DNA of 64,000 nt from Cloeon dipterum. Lineage: Eukaryota; Arthropoda; Insecta; Ephemeroptera; Baetidae. The DNA is taken from positions 26,540,545 through 26,604,544 of the forward strand of contig NC_088790.1 in the NCBI RefSeq assembly GCF_949628265.1, read 5' to 3'. Below, in pieces: positions 38,980 through 51,641 of the stretch (position 1 is the first letter of the stretch; each line of letters begins with the position of its first letter). The position numbers and the translations under genes were made by a program. The notes under the pieces were generated by a model, which saw only the letters and a list, made by a program, of their open reading frames with translations, had not been told where the DNA came from and made no database searches.

Positions 38980-39325
38980 TAGCCTGCGTGTATAAATTGA
39001 ATTAAGTTCGTATTTTTTGTCCATATTCAGCAATCCCACCAAAAGTAACTCACGTGGCTCTTGGCCCAATAAGCATACGTAAAATGCCGCGGGCCACAGG
39101 AGTGCCAACCAATATTTTCCCTCCTCAGCTAGGCGTCTGTGTGACGTCGACGTCCATACATTGTTTTTTGTGCCGGACTTCGTGTCCAGTCAGTCGAAAT
39201 CAAATTTAATAATAATTAAGGAACGAATAAACTTATATCAGAATATGCCAACAACTATATACAAGCTGTTGTTTAGTACCGATTTCAAATATTTTGGAGA
39301 AGTCACGAAATAAAGAGCTTTAAAA
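38980..39325 (+). repeat. Direct repeat, left copy
   Basis: About 345 bases similar to 40311-40655 in the same orientation. Both begin TAGCCTGCGT, contain GGCTCTTGGCCCAATAAGCA and AGGAGTGCCAACC, a TGACGTC site before CCATACATT, and end AAATATTTTGGAG-AGTCACGAA-TAAAGA. Spacing between copies is about 1 kb. Too diverged to be young LTRs. Confidence 0.65.
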
Positions 39326-40310
39326 AATGCTTAACCTACAAACTATACACTTTTTCACACAAAATGGTTTTAGCGCAGGGAGGTTCACAATGAAAAGTAA
39401 GTGTCCGAGGGTCGAAACCTCTCTTTGGCCGGTTTTTAATATTTGTGGCCACATATTCAACCATGCTCGACGATGAACTTTTAAACCATCACCTTCTGTA
39501 GCCGGCCTTTCGTCAGGTCGCGCGAATTAACTGATTTCTGCTGATTGGCCGGTTTTGACGGCTTTCGAAGCTACCGATGCTTTTTTGGCATTTTTTTCAC
39601 GATTATCTCTTATCCTGGGACTATATTTTGCTATTTTGACGCGCTCAAGACGCTTATTATTTGCGATTTTGACAACTCGGTTGGTGCAACACGGTTTTAA
39701 TTTTTTAAAAATTCAATGGGTTGACTAATTTCGACTCACGAGGTCTAAAACAATTCGTCTGGTACCTTGACGACCCTTTTCAGGGTACTCCACCCTGAGA
39801 TCGGGTCCGGACCAAATTTTTGCGATTTTTTCGGCTTGCGGCCCGGCCCATCCGTAAATTATACGGACTATCCATAGACGTGTTAAAAAGTTTTTTGGCC
39901 TCAAACTTTCTAAAAAATAGTTGCTGACAAAATAGGAATTTTTCGAATTTTTCAAAGTTCTTCATTTTTGCAACTCAAAATGTCGGATCCTATCAGTCAG
40001 AATTGCAATTTGGACTCGTCCCGACCTGCCCTGAGACGAGAGCTGAAATGTCTGCTTGGGGTACCTATACCTTATTCCAGCTTGCGTACGCGATGCTATG
40101 TATTAAATCTCCGGAAAAATTAATTGCTTTTCCTCTCACTGCCTCATCTGTTTCCTAAATAAACGCAGCGTAAACGAACAACCACTAAAATTTAAATTGT
40201 CATATTTCGCCGCCGGCAGATTGTTTAAAAACAATTCTTGTTTCCTTATCTCAAATTAAATTTTTTAACGTTATGCTGGTTATTAATTTATTTTCAAATA
40301 CATTTGATCT

Positions 40311-40655
40311 AGCCTGCGTATAAAATTAATTAAGATTGTATTTTTATTTTTTTCAAATTCAGCATTCCCGCCTAAAGTATAGCTCGCTTTTGGCTCTTGG
40401 CCCAATAAGCACGCGTGAATGCCAGGCCTCAGGAGTGCCAACCCATAATTTACCTCCCCTTCTGCTCTCAGGGTTTGTGACGTCACCCTCCATACATTCA
40501 GTTGTGTGCTGATTTCGAGTTTAGTTTGTCGAAATAAAATTGAATATTAATTAAGGAATGAATATGTTTATATCAGAATTTGCCAAAAACTACAAGCTGT
40601 CGTTTGGTGCCAATTACAAATATTTTGGAGGAGTCACGAAGTAAAGAACGTTAAA
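40311..40655 (+). repeat. Direct repeat, right copy
   Basis: Second copy of the 38980-39325 unit. It has a full TGACGTCA palindrome at 40478-40485, where the left copy has TGACGTCG. A stretch ending in (TAAA)6 at 40904 follows, so the copy may be part of a larger retroposed unit. Confidence 0.65.
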
Positions 40656-40880
40656 ATCAATTTTCGAACTCTAAACGACAGCATTTTCCCCCTAGCATCA
40701 TTTATGAATATGCGCTACATGGCTGCTAAGGGCTGAACCGACTGGGATGAGGTCGCAATGACGCATGATTCCCTCGTTGGTGGTGGCGCAATTGCCTCTA
40801 TGTACTAGCAATACACTGCGTCTTGTAAGTCGCTGCCCGTATAAGTCAGCCTGATTTATCTAAATTAATAAGTTATAACT

Positions 40881-40904
40881 TAAATAAATAAATAAATAAA
40901 TAAA
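40881..40904 (+). repeat. (TAAA)6 microsatellite
   Basis: Six perfect TAAA units, preceded by non-coding DNA that lacks an open frame. Such tails often mark the 3' end of a SINE or LINE, but I recognise no family upstream. Confidence 0.6.
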
Positions 40905-43900
40905 CGGGTTAAGGGAGTTGATATAATAATAAAATATATCACCATCTCGCTAACCTATGAGGGTTGAAATTCAACCCGGGCGCTGGCTCCTGCACGCCGA
41001 CTCATAAGCCCTGACGTTAAAAGTGGAGTTGTGGCTCTGCTGTTGACAAAGGGCAAGTCGGTGAAGGCAGGAGTCGAGTGCCTTTTGCTTTTTTTCCGTT
41101 CCGTTCTTTCTTAATATCCCTTTTTTGTTCTTGTTCCAGGAAATAATCGTTTTAAATTGAGCTTACAATTTTTAAAATAAAAAAAGGCAACCAGCCCGTT
41201 GGCTCGCATTGTTAAAAGGCACTCTCAGGAGTGTCAAAGCAATGGGAGGTATTTGAGCAGTTCGGAGATCTAATACTAAAAATGGCTACCCAACGTCAGA
41301 GATGGCAAAAAGTGGTTTAGTGACTCGATCAAATGCTCAAATTGCTCAACGGGCTGGTTTGCACCTTTCCAGCATGCGTGATTTGGCTTCACGGGACAAA
41401 TGTCTAGCGTTTCAATGCAGTCCTCGGTGCGGAGGCAAGTTTAGTGGCCCTTGAGTGGGCTGGGTCCCTGTGCCGCCTGGTGCGCCCATGTTATCCGTTC
41501 GCGGTGTTATTCGGACCCGGGTTTCAGCATTCGTGCCAGTGCAGTGCGCGCCCTTCCCGCTCCAAGAGGACAGGGGAAAAAAGAGCAAAAAAATAATGCC
41601 ATTCGAAAACAGCAAAGCAGAGAATTGCAATACCAAATAATTAAAAAGAAATCAGTAAAACCACCGCAGTTGCACAAATTTCGACTTCGCAACACATTGC
41701 ACCTCACAAATTAGAAGAGTGTGTGTATAATTTAGTTAGTAGTTACATGATCTGCTCCTTGGTATATTATAATGAACACACTTTTTTGCGCGTATATAAA
41801 GAAATAAACGCATTGTTCTGTTTTCCTTTCTTGCGTTGTGTGTATTCCGGTGCTTAACCTTGGGCAGCAGAATGCGCTGGATTTGAATTATTATATGCAA
41901 ATAATGCCAGAGCGGCCAACCGAGACTTTTCGGCCTCTCTCATCTCAAAAGAATCGCGTCGCTCGCGCCGAGCAGCATTGTTTTGGAATAAAATTCTCGC
42001 CGCATTTCATGACGAGAGGAGATCGGTATCTCTATCGCCATCGTAAATTTATTGCAAAACAAACTGCGGCTCTTCGGTTTCCGCAGCGAAATTGTTAATG
42101 TCTTCCTCGTCCTCCCAATTAGGACGAGAGTAATGGTTATTAATTAGTTTACACTTCTTCTTTTCTAATGCCGAATAGCCTTCAAAGCCATACAAAGCGC
42201 CGAAAGCAAATTAGGATTCAAGTTTCTTTGTTTGCATGCCTAGCAATAAAATAATTCCCTAACAATTATTATTTAAACGTTGAGAAAATTTTTAATTCAT
42301 TGTTTCGTGCAGTTTGTGGTTGTGCGGCAAAATAATTTACGTTTCTAGCAGCTATACTTTTAGTTGCTGAATTTAGAGCTTGGTTAAGTAAAGAAAATTC
42401 ATTAATTTCACACTCGTACAACCTGGAATTATTTTTTGTTGTATTTGTACCGTCACTACCGTCGTCTTACAAGTACAAACACCATAAATTTGCACAAGCG
42501 AAGCACAGTTAGCCACAATTACAGAGGCTAATAAAAATTCCGCAGTGTGCTAATCAGAAACAACAGGTGCATTGAATTTCATTCGGTTTATTGCACGGGG
42601 TACGGTAAAATATATATTATTATCCTTTTCTGCAATTAGCACGGCACGACTTGAGTCATTTACACTCCACAAGAGCAGCTAGGCAAATTATACGTGCGCT
42701 GAGGCTTGCAAACAAAATTCTCGGTACTTGGCTCGGCGTGGAGAAAAATGCATATTTATTCCGGGGAGGCTCATTGTGTTGATGCAAAAAGCTGCATCGC
42801 AGAGAGAGCATATTATCACACCGCTTAATCGGAGGGTCATTGTCACTACTCAAGGAAAAAAGCGATTAAAAATATTTAAGTAGACGCAGGGAAAACGATA
42901 AACTAGCTTTCTCATCAAACCATGGCCAAAAATTTGAATTGGCATGTGAAGTTTTTAATTTAATCACACTCTTGACAAAATTATATTAAAAAGGGAGCTC
43001 TTTATTTTAAAAGCAGACGAGACAGAAAAAACTTTTCAATGGGGATGCGGGCATTGGTTTTTGAGGAAAACTTTCATTTTTCTGCTTGAGATTTCAATGT
43101 GCAGCTCTGATTTAAATAAAAATTACTGGGGAAAAATGAGTTATATAGTTTTACCTTAAGAAATTTTCTTTATATTAATTCAACTATATATTTAAATCAA
43201 AATAAATAATATTTATACCGTCCTCGGACAGTTTCGGCGGTCTCCAAACTTTTAGAATTGGATTAAAATATTTGGATAACGAATGATGCAAGATACATCG
43301 AAAATGAGCCGAGATTTGAATATCTATATTGACAAAAAAATTAAGAAGACTCAAAAAACGATGGCGAGCGTCTGAAATATTCTCCAAAACTCATAATAGG
43401 AGTCCCCCTTTGAAAATTTTGCCTTTTTCTTATAAAATCGTAAACTTCGAGCTTCTACAAAATAGGCAATTTTTGGGATTGTGACCTAATATTTCAGTTT
43501 TCAACATAAATTCACTAGGACAACACCTCCAACGAATTTCATCGAAATCTGGAGACCATTGCCAAGAGGTGGGCGACAAGAAGCATTTTCTTGCATGGAT
43601 TTTGCTCCCAGGAACGATTTTTAATAAGAAATTTACATTTTTCTGCCTGTTTTGGTTTATGGAAACTGAACGTAAAAGTCGACTTTCCTTAAAGAAACGA
43701 TTAAATCAACCGAAAAATAATTATTTTTCAATTTGTTGTGAAAATAAATCCCTCTATTTCCTTAAAAATTCCAGAATATAAATTTCATGTCACAATAATA
43801 TGAAACTTTAAGTCGCTAATTTTAAAAGGCTGTGTATAGGCAATATTTTCGTTCCAGAAAAAAATAACTGCGTGGCACACATACTGCAGAATCTTGATCT

Positions 43901-44142
43901 TATATTATATTTACATTTTTTATTATTATTTTGCTGTTAGCAACTGTGTTTTTGTCAAGCCAGTGCACGCTTTTTCGTTGGAGCAAGTAGCAAAAAACGG
44001 TAGTAGTACGAGAGGGCCAATCAAATGGTGCAGCGCGACTCAAAAATAAATACATGTGTGTGCCCGGCCGGCCGACCGGCGTATCAACCCCTCGCGAAAG
44101 CGGCATGGTCTCATCTCATTGTGGTTCGAGACGCGACACGAG

Positions 44143-47100
44143 ATGTACTTGGAGGACAACGCCTGCTGTTACCAGCACGTGCATGGCTCGCCCCTGCCGT
44201 CGGACGACGAGTCGGCCGTCTCCCTGGACAACATCGGACACACGATGACACACTTTGTACACAACTTCCCCGTGTTCCAAAACACATCAGGTAATAGTGC
44301 GTTATAATTTTTTTCTAATAAATTTATTAAAAAAAAGTAGCAGACATGAACTTCATCTCTGAAGACTTTGGACACTTGGGACTGAAGAGGGAGGTGGACT
44401 TTTACCCCAGCAACGCCGAGCAGAACGAGTTCGAGGAAAGTTCTTCCGAGACGAGAAATCAGGTAGTTATTTTTTCCTGTTTTTAATGGAGTCCCAGAAT
44501 TAATAATTTAAGATTTAGATCCTAATGTCGCAAAATGAGTGCTTGGAGATGTACCAAGAAGAGCAAGATCTTCAGCTCGAGAACGACGCAGATAGCGACG
44601 TTGAAGAGCTCATCGACGAGGATGAAGATGAGGAAGACTCAGGTAATTTGATAGAAAAAATTTCAAGCCTCGTGTGTCTCTATAAAATAACAAAATTTAA
44701 ACAGGTAGCAACATTCTGCGCTGCAAGTGGACCAACTGCACCCTGACTTTTCCCGACCAGAAGGCCCTGGTGCGCCACATCGAGCGCTTCCACGTGATGG
44801 AGGCCAGGAGGGGCTCCTACGAATTTGCGTGCCACTGGAAAAACTGTCCCCGCTCCTGCAGACCGTTCAACGCGCGCTACAAACTGCTCATCCACATGCG
44901 CGTGCACTCCGGAGAGAAGCCCAACAAGTGCACGGTAAGTTAACTTTTCAATAAATTAGCATTTTATAGTAATTTAAAGATCGATTCTCTTACTAAATGT
45001 AAATATAGAGAAAATGTTTTAAATTTAAATTAGGAAAATTCAATTTAAAAAAGAATTTTTCATAGCGTTCAGTTTAATCGGTTTTCCGCTAGCTTTCTTG
45101 CCTTTTACTCATCGATATTTCCTGACTTTGACTTGTACTACATTTGTATTATGACTAGAATAAACAAGAAGTTATTTCAAATTTAATTCACTAAGAGAAC
45201 TTAAGGAGCCGTACTATGGATAAAATAGTATTATTGTTTTCCAATATTAAATAGAAAATATTTAGGCTCTAGTAGTTGTAATGAAAAATTTCAAATCCAA
45301 AAATTTATTCAGAAGATAGTAATAAAATTAATAATTTAAATTCAATTATATTATAGTAATAATCATATTTTTCTTTCTAACTTAACTTTCTAATTTTCAT
45401 TAAGTAATTTGTTTAAAACACAAAGTCACGAAAATCTTGCATTCAAAATCTAAAAATAAATAAAAAAGAAGAAAAACCTGCTTGAAATCCACGACTTGAG
45501 CGCAAACGATTTATTTATTTCATTAAATTGCCAAATTATTTAATTTGCAGCTTTCGCAAAAACCAGCAATTTCCACAGTATTGCCCATTGCCAAAAATTT
45601 TGTTCAGTTTTCCAAAATTATTGTGCAAAATTTTCTTAAACACTAAACCATAAGATTATTGGACGAAAAAACATAAAAAATAGCAATTTTACAAATTAAT
45701 GCGCATATTTTTCAAACTCACTGGCACAAAACTGGAATTTTTGAAGCCAAAAATTATAAAAAAATTCGGAAACTCTTAAATTGAAGGTTTATTCATGCCT
45801 TTTCCGCATTTCCATTGGTGCATTTTAGATTCAAAGTGATTTTATTGCGGATCAGCAGAGCAACTATGCTCCACACCTCCCCACATTCAGAACACAACAG
45901 ATAAATATACAAAACATTTTTTTTATGACAGAGGGAAACAAGAAAATCATTTTAGCGCATCTAAAAACTGACAAACCCTGATTATTAATCATTTGAAACC
46001 TATTTTCAATTCAGTGGCCGAGCTGTGGAAAGGCATTCTCGCGTCTGGAAAACCTGAAAATCCACCAGAGGTCACACACGGGCGAGCGGCCCTATTTGTG
46101 TCCATTCCACGGCTGCGCCAAGGCCTTCAGCAACAGTTCGGACAGGGCCAAGCACCAGCGGACCCATTTCGAGCCGGTATATAAGAAAGAGATTGTCGCC
46201 ACAACTCTCTTGCTAACCAGACATTTTTCCCCGACAGAAACCGTACGCGTGCAAAATCCCGGGCTGCAGGAAGAGGTACACAGACCCCAGCTCGCTCAGA
46301 AAACACACAAAAAACCACAGCACCGGACGCTTGCGGAAAACGGTCAGTTTACTGGATAAATTAAAAACTGAGCAGATTATTAAAGATTAAAATGGAAATT
46401 TCCATAGCTGTTGGATGACGTCGTCATCGAAGATACACAATCTAAACCTGCAGTGGCGCCGCAAACCACCCCTCTGCCACCCCTGGAGACGATCATGAGA
46501 CCAAGTGAGGCGTTTTCGGCCAACGCGACCATCGGCTACATGGACGAATACCTCGGCTCTGACGCCTTGCAAACAGGTAAATTTCAGAATAAAACGTGGT
46601 TTTTAATTCTGTAGATCCAGTTCGTTAAAAAAGTCTGATAATATTTTATTAAAGAATTGAAGTTAATGGAGAATATCTTTCATAAATAAAAACGCCAAAA
46701 AGTGCAAATTTCAAAGCTTGCGAGGGCTGATAGTTTTAGTTGTTTAAATCAAAGCTTAAAAGTGATGAAAATTGTGATAAAAAATGTTGAGAGGTGGAGA
46801 AATTGTTGGTAATCAAAATAAATGAATTCTGAAAAGTGTTTTTATACTGAAATAAATTATTTGAAAAACTATATTAATAAAAAAAATGCTAAATTTTGCT
46901 TTAATGCGAAAATGCAAAGCGGGAAGAGAACGCCAGTTTTAAAGTGACCAATAAATTAGGATTCCGTGTTTCTAACTATTAAAGAGGATTGATCCTGGAA
47001 AATGCTTGTTGCCAATGCATGAACTCATCCATTAAAGATTCAATTGAGGCCAAAATTAATCTAAAAGTAGCATTGTAATTTTTTTAGATAAGTGGCTGCA

Positions 47101-47742
47101 AAGTTTGCATTATTTTCGGTCTTGTTACTTCAAATCCTATTTTATTTCACAACAAAGAGTTTCCAGAAAGGTTTCTTAGGACAGATCTCGACGAGAGAAA
47201 GCGAAATCTGCCAAGAAAATGTGTGGGAGAAAATATGAAAAAATTTAATTTTAACTGAACCAAGGATTATTGCAAATTGTAGAATAATTTTTTTATGGAT
47301 CAACTACTTATTGCATCTAACAATTCAAATAATTTCCAATTGTCACCCTGTATCGATCAACCTTAAAAACACTGTTGTTAAAAAAGTGCAGTCATTATTT
47401 CAATTTTCCCTTGGCAAATCCCGTTTTTAAATTGACACTAATCAGAGCCACATTATTCACAGATTACAGCTTGCCAGACTCAAAGATCGACACAAGTTTC
47501 GACCCGGTCATGCTGGACCCTTTGCCTTTCGAGGCGGTGAAAAGACTTCTGGAAGAGGAGGAACCCTCAGGTAAATTGGTCAATTTGAATTCGACAAGAC
47601 GCCATTTTTAACACGGCTTCATTTTACAGCAGATTTTGAGTGTCCCATTGACATGTTCCCCATGCAGCAGCAATTCCAGCACTCCTTCCAGAGTTTTGCC
47701 ACGACGACCGGCCCTTCGTATCGAAGAGATTTCGGAATGTAG
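44143..47742 (+). CDS. GLIS-family five-C2H2-zinc-finger transcription factor (lame duck/sugarbabe type)
   Basis: Exons 44143-44290, 44341-44462, 44519-44642, 44705-44934, 46015-46176, 46238-46342, 46408-46576, 47463-47570 and 47630-47742 join in phase and give 426 residues. Five tandem C2H2 fingers occupy about residues 138-292. The second has the Gli/GLIS-type conserved [20 protein letters not shown], followed by [32 protein letters not shown] and [10 protein letters not shown]. This set separates GLIS from Gli and Zic proteins. A strongly acidic block ([12 protein letters not shown]) lies before the fingers. The C-terminal part is Pro- and acid-rich with [16 protein letters not shown], a possible activation helix. 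In flies the relatives control fusion-competent myoblasts (lame duck) or sugar-responsive transcription (sugarbabe); I cannot decide which. The start ATG at 44143 may be preceded by in-frame codons back to 44056. Confidence 0.9.
46983..47362 (-). mobile_element. TTAA-flanked MITE, copy 4 (in GLIS-gene intron)
   Basis: Reverse-orientation copy in the intron between 46577 and 47462. It begins AGAGGATTGATCCTGG after TTAA and ends before TTAA at 47363-47366 with a diverged terminus. It is the most divergent of the five copies in its interior. Confidence 0.7.
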
Positions 47743-47890
47743 TTTGTTGTGCTTTCCAAAGATTGAAGAGTAGTGTATTTATTGTTTTGAAAGATCTCTG
47801 TTGGCATTAAATTGATCTCTCGCGCGTCTTTCTGTATATATTTTGTAAAAGATTATATTTTTTGACTGAGCCCTTTTGGATTTTTGAGTG

Positions 47891-47896
47891 AATAAA
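47891..47896 (+). other. Polyadenylation signal of the GLIS gene
   Basis: AATAAA about 150 bases after the stop codon. Seven bases further on, TTTATT (47904-47909) is the inverse signal and could serve the convergent minus-strand gene. The 373-base interval 47743-48115 holds only these two 3' UTRs. Confidence 0.65.
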
Positions 47897-48115
47897 TATG
47901 CCATTTATTATTTTGCAAATTAGGTTTCGTTTTAATTTAATCATGTGAAATAATATATGTATAACAAACGTGTAAATATCTATTTCAAAAATTAAGAGGA
48001 ATGATCTATTTTAAGTTTACGAAATTTTAGGATGGCCCTTTGCTCTATCACATAACAGAAAAAATAATAACTCTATTTTAAGTACCGAAATAGTTTCCGC
48101 AGAAATTAAACCGAC

Positions 48116-50407
48116 TTAGTCTTCGCATCCTGAAGCCTTGAGATTTTGGATGTTGTGCTCATAGCCGTTAAATCTCTGCAGAATGCTGATGACGTCCTTT
48201 GGCGAATCACTCTCTTGTTTGGCATACTCCAGCAGAGTCGATTTGTACCCAGTGTTTTTCAGGAATAGGTAGACACTGAAAGAAATATTTACAACAAATT
48301 AATACACACGCCAGACATGAAAGTTATCTAGAGGTCTCAACCAGCCGCCGGTGAAAACGGGTCGAAAATTAAACAGTGCAGGATAAAAAAATGTCTTTTG
48401 GCCTTTTGGGCCGCTGAGCACTATCAAACTTCATGTTTAAAATATTGTCAGCCTCGCCAGCCACCAGGCAAAATATTCGGCTGAGCCGGTCCAGCCAGCC
48501 GCCGCCATAAATCTTGCGGCTGAGACCTCTAAAGTCTCGGGAAAACCCGAAACGTGAAATTAACTTCCCGGGAAATCCCTGCCTTATCGTCATTCCAAGC
48601 AAATTGTTTAAAATAAATTACTTTGGAGTAAGAGGGGTCAAAATTTAATTTTAATTAAAAATAATAATTTTTTCTTGTTGCTCTTCCCTGGTGCTTGTTA
48701 TAAAATTTTACCATCCCAGTGGTTTTTGCACATTTTGAGTCGATTGGACATTTTAGACGGATTTTTTGCGTCAAAATGTTTTCGTGACACTTAAATTTGA
48801 TAAATAAAGTCCTTCTTGCTAATGTAGAAGGTGAAATTATAGGTATGAAGCTTGGCAATGGGAGCGTTCCCTATTTATTCATTATCTAAAAAAAATCCCC
48901 GAAAATCGAGTTCTGTGAATGATAGTTGGACTGTAACTCTTGACTGCGTCCCTCATTCCCAAGCTTAAAACCCGGAGTTTCTCCATCTATAAACAAGTTC
49001 TTAAAGCAATTACAAAGTATAATAAACTGAAAATTTCAACGCCAAAAAATCCCGTCCAGTTGACCAAAATTTGGAGGTCGAATACTCCTGGAACTGTGAT
49101 TCCTGTAAAAAAAATTACCACGATCCTGACCTGATTCTCATTTAACCTCTGTCTAATACTTCTGCTCGGGATCTGAATTTTCCCTGATATTCCCAAGTAC
49201 CGACCGAATGGGCGCTCTAGTTTGAAATTGCATGTCAGAGCGGAACTACTGATAATTTTTAATTCTCAAGTTATAAATTTAAAAATCGATAAACTCTTAC
49301 AAATAAAGACTGTAATAGTCCGTTTCTGCCTGCTTCAAGGCTCTCCGCAAGTCATTCATGTCCTGGATGATTTTCAGCTTAAAGGACTCCACGGTCTTTT
49401 TAATCGTGGTCGGTGAACTAGAAACGTGATCGAATAGCTTTCCCCAATTCAGACAGAAAGGGCTCACATCCAGGTCCTGTAAATCAAAATTTTAAGAGAA
49501 CTAAATTCCCTATTTTTATCCAAAATCACAAACCACTGATCCATTTAAATTGACTGCCTCCAGTTTGTCCGTTTCTGGATTGAGATTGGACAAGAGCTCC
49601 GGTCCAAATGTAATCGTCGTTCGGTCCTCTGGCGCAGTCACGATGGACAGCAGCTCGGCCAAACTTGCCGAGCTGATGAAGGAATGTATGTCTGCTTGCA
49701 GCTGCGAGTCCAAGTCGGCGCTGACGTTGATTTTGTACTGCCGCAAGACTGCCTCAAGCAGGTACGAAATTTTCAAGCCCAGGTTGTTTAGAACTCTGCC
49801 GAAAAATCCAATCGCGTGGAATGGCCAAAGCTTCAGTCTGTCTGCAAAAGACTGAAAGGAGATTATTTTTTTAATCTTTTAATTATTTGTAAACTGCACC
49901 TCCTCTTGCATAAAGTTTACTTGTCTTTTGCAGAACGCTTGCAGTTCAGTTCTGTAAATTTCCAGCTGCGCTTCCGGGGGTGCAACCAGACAAAAAATCA
50001 CTTGTGACTGACAAGTCTCGGAATTTTCATCGGGATGGCGGAATGATACGTAAAAGCACGTTGCTGGCGTCAGCGTGTTGCTGTTCAAACTGGAATTAAA
50101 ATTTTAATTTTAATATTTTTTATTTAGCGATGGCCTCTGACGTGATTAAAATAATATTAATGAAAAAGCACCTATATTCCATGACGGAAAAGTTCCCAGT
50201 GCCAATGTAGATGGCATTTTTGGTAAGTCTTCTGAGTAAAAATGCCTTCATGAAGGCGGTTTGGTCTTCTCTGAGGTTCGAATGGAGAACGCTCAGATTT
50301 TCATCCTTGTAGAGGAACAGGGATGAACTGTACGTGCCACTCTTGATCCATTCACTCTCGTCGTTCGCTTCCAAGTGCATAGAAAGTCGCTTAAGACGGG
50401 ATTCCAT
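48116..50407 (-). CDS. C17orf75: Njmu-R1 homologue (human C17orf75), WDR11-complex-associated protein
   Basis: Exons, 5' to 3': 50172-50407, 49900-50089, 49534-49851, 49301-49476 and 48116-48275, giving 359 residues against 396 in human. The match to human Njmu-R1 is clearest at three places. FLLRRLTKNAIYIGTGNFSV resembles FIAKRLSRGAVFEGLGNVASV. SFKLKIIQDMNDLRRALKQA resembles NFKLKAIQDTNNLKRFIRQA. VYLFLKNTGYKSTLLEY resembles CYMFLKNCGSGDILLKI. The human protein associates with WDR11 and FAM91A1, a complex that works with TBC1D23 in capture of endosome-derived vesicles at the trans-Golgi. It has no enzyme motif, signal peptide or membrane segment. The start ATG at 50407 is the first good one; an upstream coding exon cannot be excluded because the frame stays open to about 50485. 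Converges with the GLIS gene. Confidence 0.82.
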
Positions 50408-51641
50408 TTCAGGGCCGTTTTGAAGTAACTCACGGTGTGCCAGACTGACGAGAGAGCAGTCATTAGTATAATTACACACACACACACAATCAGCAGGTCT
50501 AAATAAGCGTAATTATGGTAAAAATTCATCAACATCCATGTCGAGAAAAAGACAAGAGTGGAAAATATTATTTCAAACTCGAATAATGAAATCTAAAAAC
50601 CCTAATAATTGTTAAATGAAAAAACAACAACACACATCATTATGCTGTGAACGAACCTGTGATCAGTTTAAATGCTGCGAGTGAAGAGTGAATTAATATG
50701 GGGAATGCTTCAGCTTCATTTATCCATTCATTCGTATGAGTTTAGCGTTTCCGATTGACGAAACCTCAATATTTACGTAATATTCTGGCCCATCGCAGAT
50801 AGAAGGAAGGGATTAGTGTTTGTTAAATAAAAAGCTTTCTTAAATTGTGGGCGTGTCTGACGATCCAAGGAGATGCTACGCCGGAGTGGTACTTGATGCC
50901 AAACTGCGGCTTTTTGTGTCTGTTTCATCCCATCAAGTTCTTTGTTTTCTTCGCCTCCTTAGCTTACCACCCATCATTATCACTCAATTTTCTCTGGTTT
51001 AATATTTACCGGTTATTTTTAAATGTAACATTTCAATGCAAACATAACAAATATTCAAATTTGGATTGAAAATTATACAGAATTAGAACAATAGTCAATT
51101 ATATCAAATAATTTCTGGGAAATCATCACAAAGTAGCGGATTTTGTCTGAACCGCGTATCATTAACCGGTTTTTATTTCAATCGTTTGAGGTAAAAACCT
51201 CGTCGCGAACGAGCTTTGCGAGCACCACCACACCGCAACCCGCAAGAACTTTATTGATTGATCAGCTGGACGTCAGTGGCTGTGGACCTTGGAAGCTTCC
51301 TCTTCAGATGCTGAAGACGCGGCGCGGCGGGTGATGGTGTGAGGGAGTGGTCGTACACCGGCAGCAACCGTTCTCGATTCTCGAGCAAGCGCAACTTGAA
51401 GCAGACAGGGTGAGTGGGTCGGAAATAAAGGAGTAATTCTTGAGCGCAATAGTAGCCAGCCACCCCCGACGTGTGACGTGCGTGTTGTGTCGTACATTAC
51501 ATGGAAGCGCGCAGTCCACTCTACGTGCCCTCGTGTGCATTAATATATTATGATTCAGTCAGAGATGCAGCCTTCAGATTATGCGGCTAACCGATTCGAA
51601 TAATATTTTTAGCCCGAGAGTTGATTGCCTCTGCCGGAACC
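50408..51641. promoter_or_regulatory. Divergent region between the Njmu-R1 homologue and the ORP gene
   Basis: About 1.2 kb expected to hold both promoters. An (AC)7 run lies at 50474-50488. A likely acceptor (TTTTTAG at about 51605-51611) just before the ORP start suggests that ORP has a spliced 5' UTR whose first exon lies in the GC-richer part near 51180-51540. No TATA box or coding exon stands out. Confidence 0.45.

Larger units (their letters stand above)
31258..44142. other. 13 kb gene-poor stretch upstream of the GLIS gene
   Basis: No coding exon I can defend: open frames are under 140 codons and look random or repetitive. Contents noted: a (CTG)6 run near 32965-32984, MITE copy 3, modules with TGGCGTC at 36455-38085, a direct-repeat pair (38980-39325 and 40311-40655), and a (TAAA)6 run at 40881-40904 that may be a retroposon tail. 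GC-richer parts at about 31350-31700, 35310-35700 and 41410-41570 have no recognisable content. Enhancers of the downstream developmental regulator could lie here; this is inference from position only. Confidence 0.45.

Noticed and set aside
40960..40985. GGGTTGAAATTCAACCC near-palindrome as a tRNA B-box
   Set aside because: It does not follow the GGTTCGANTCC consensus and no cloverleaf can be drawn around it.
41400..41720. GC-richer segment with frames of 74-87 codons on both strands
   Set aside because: Frames overlap on both strands, give no family match and lack good splice sites.
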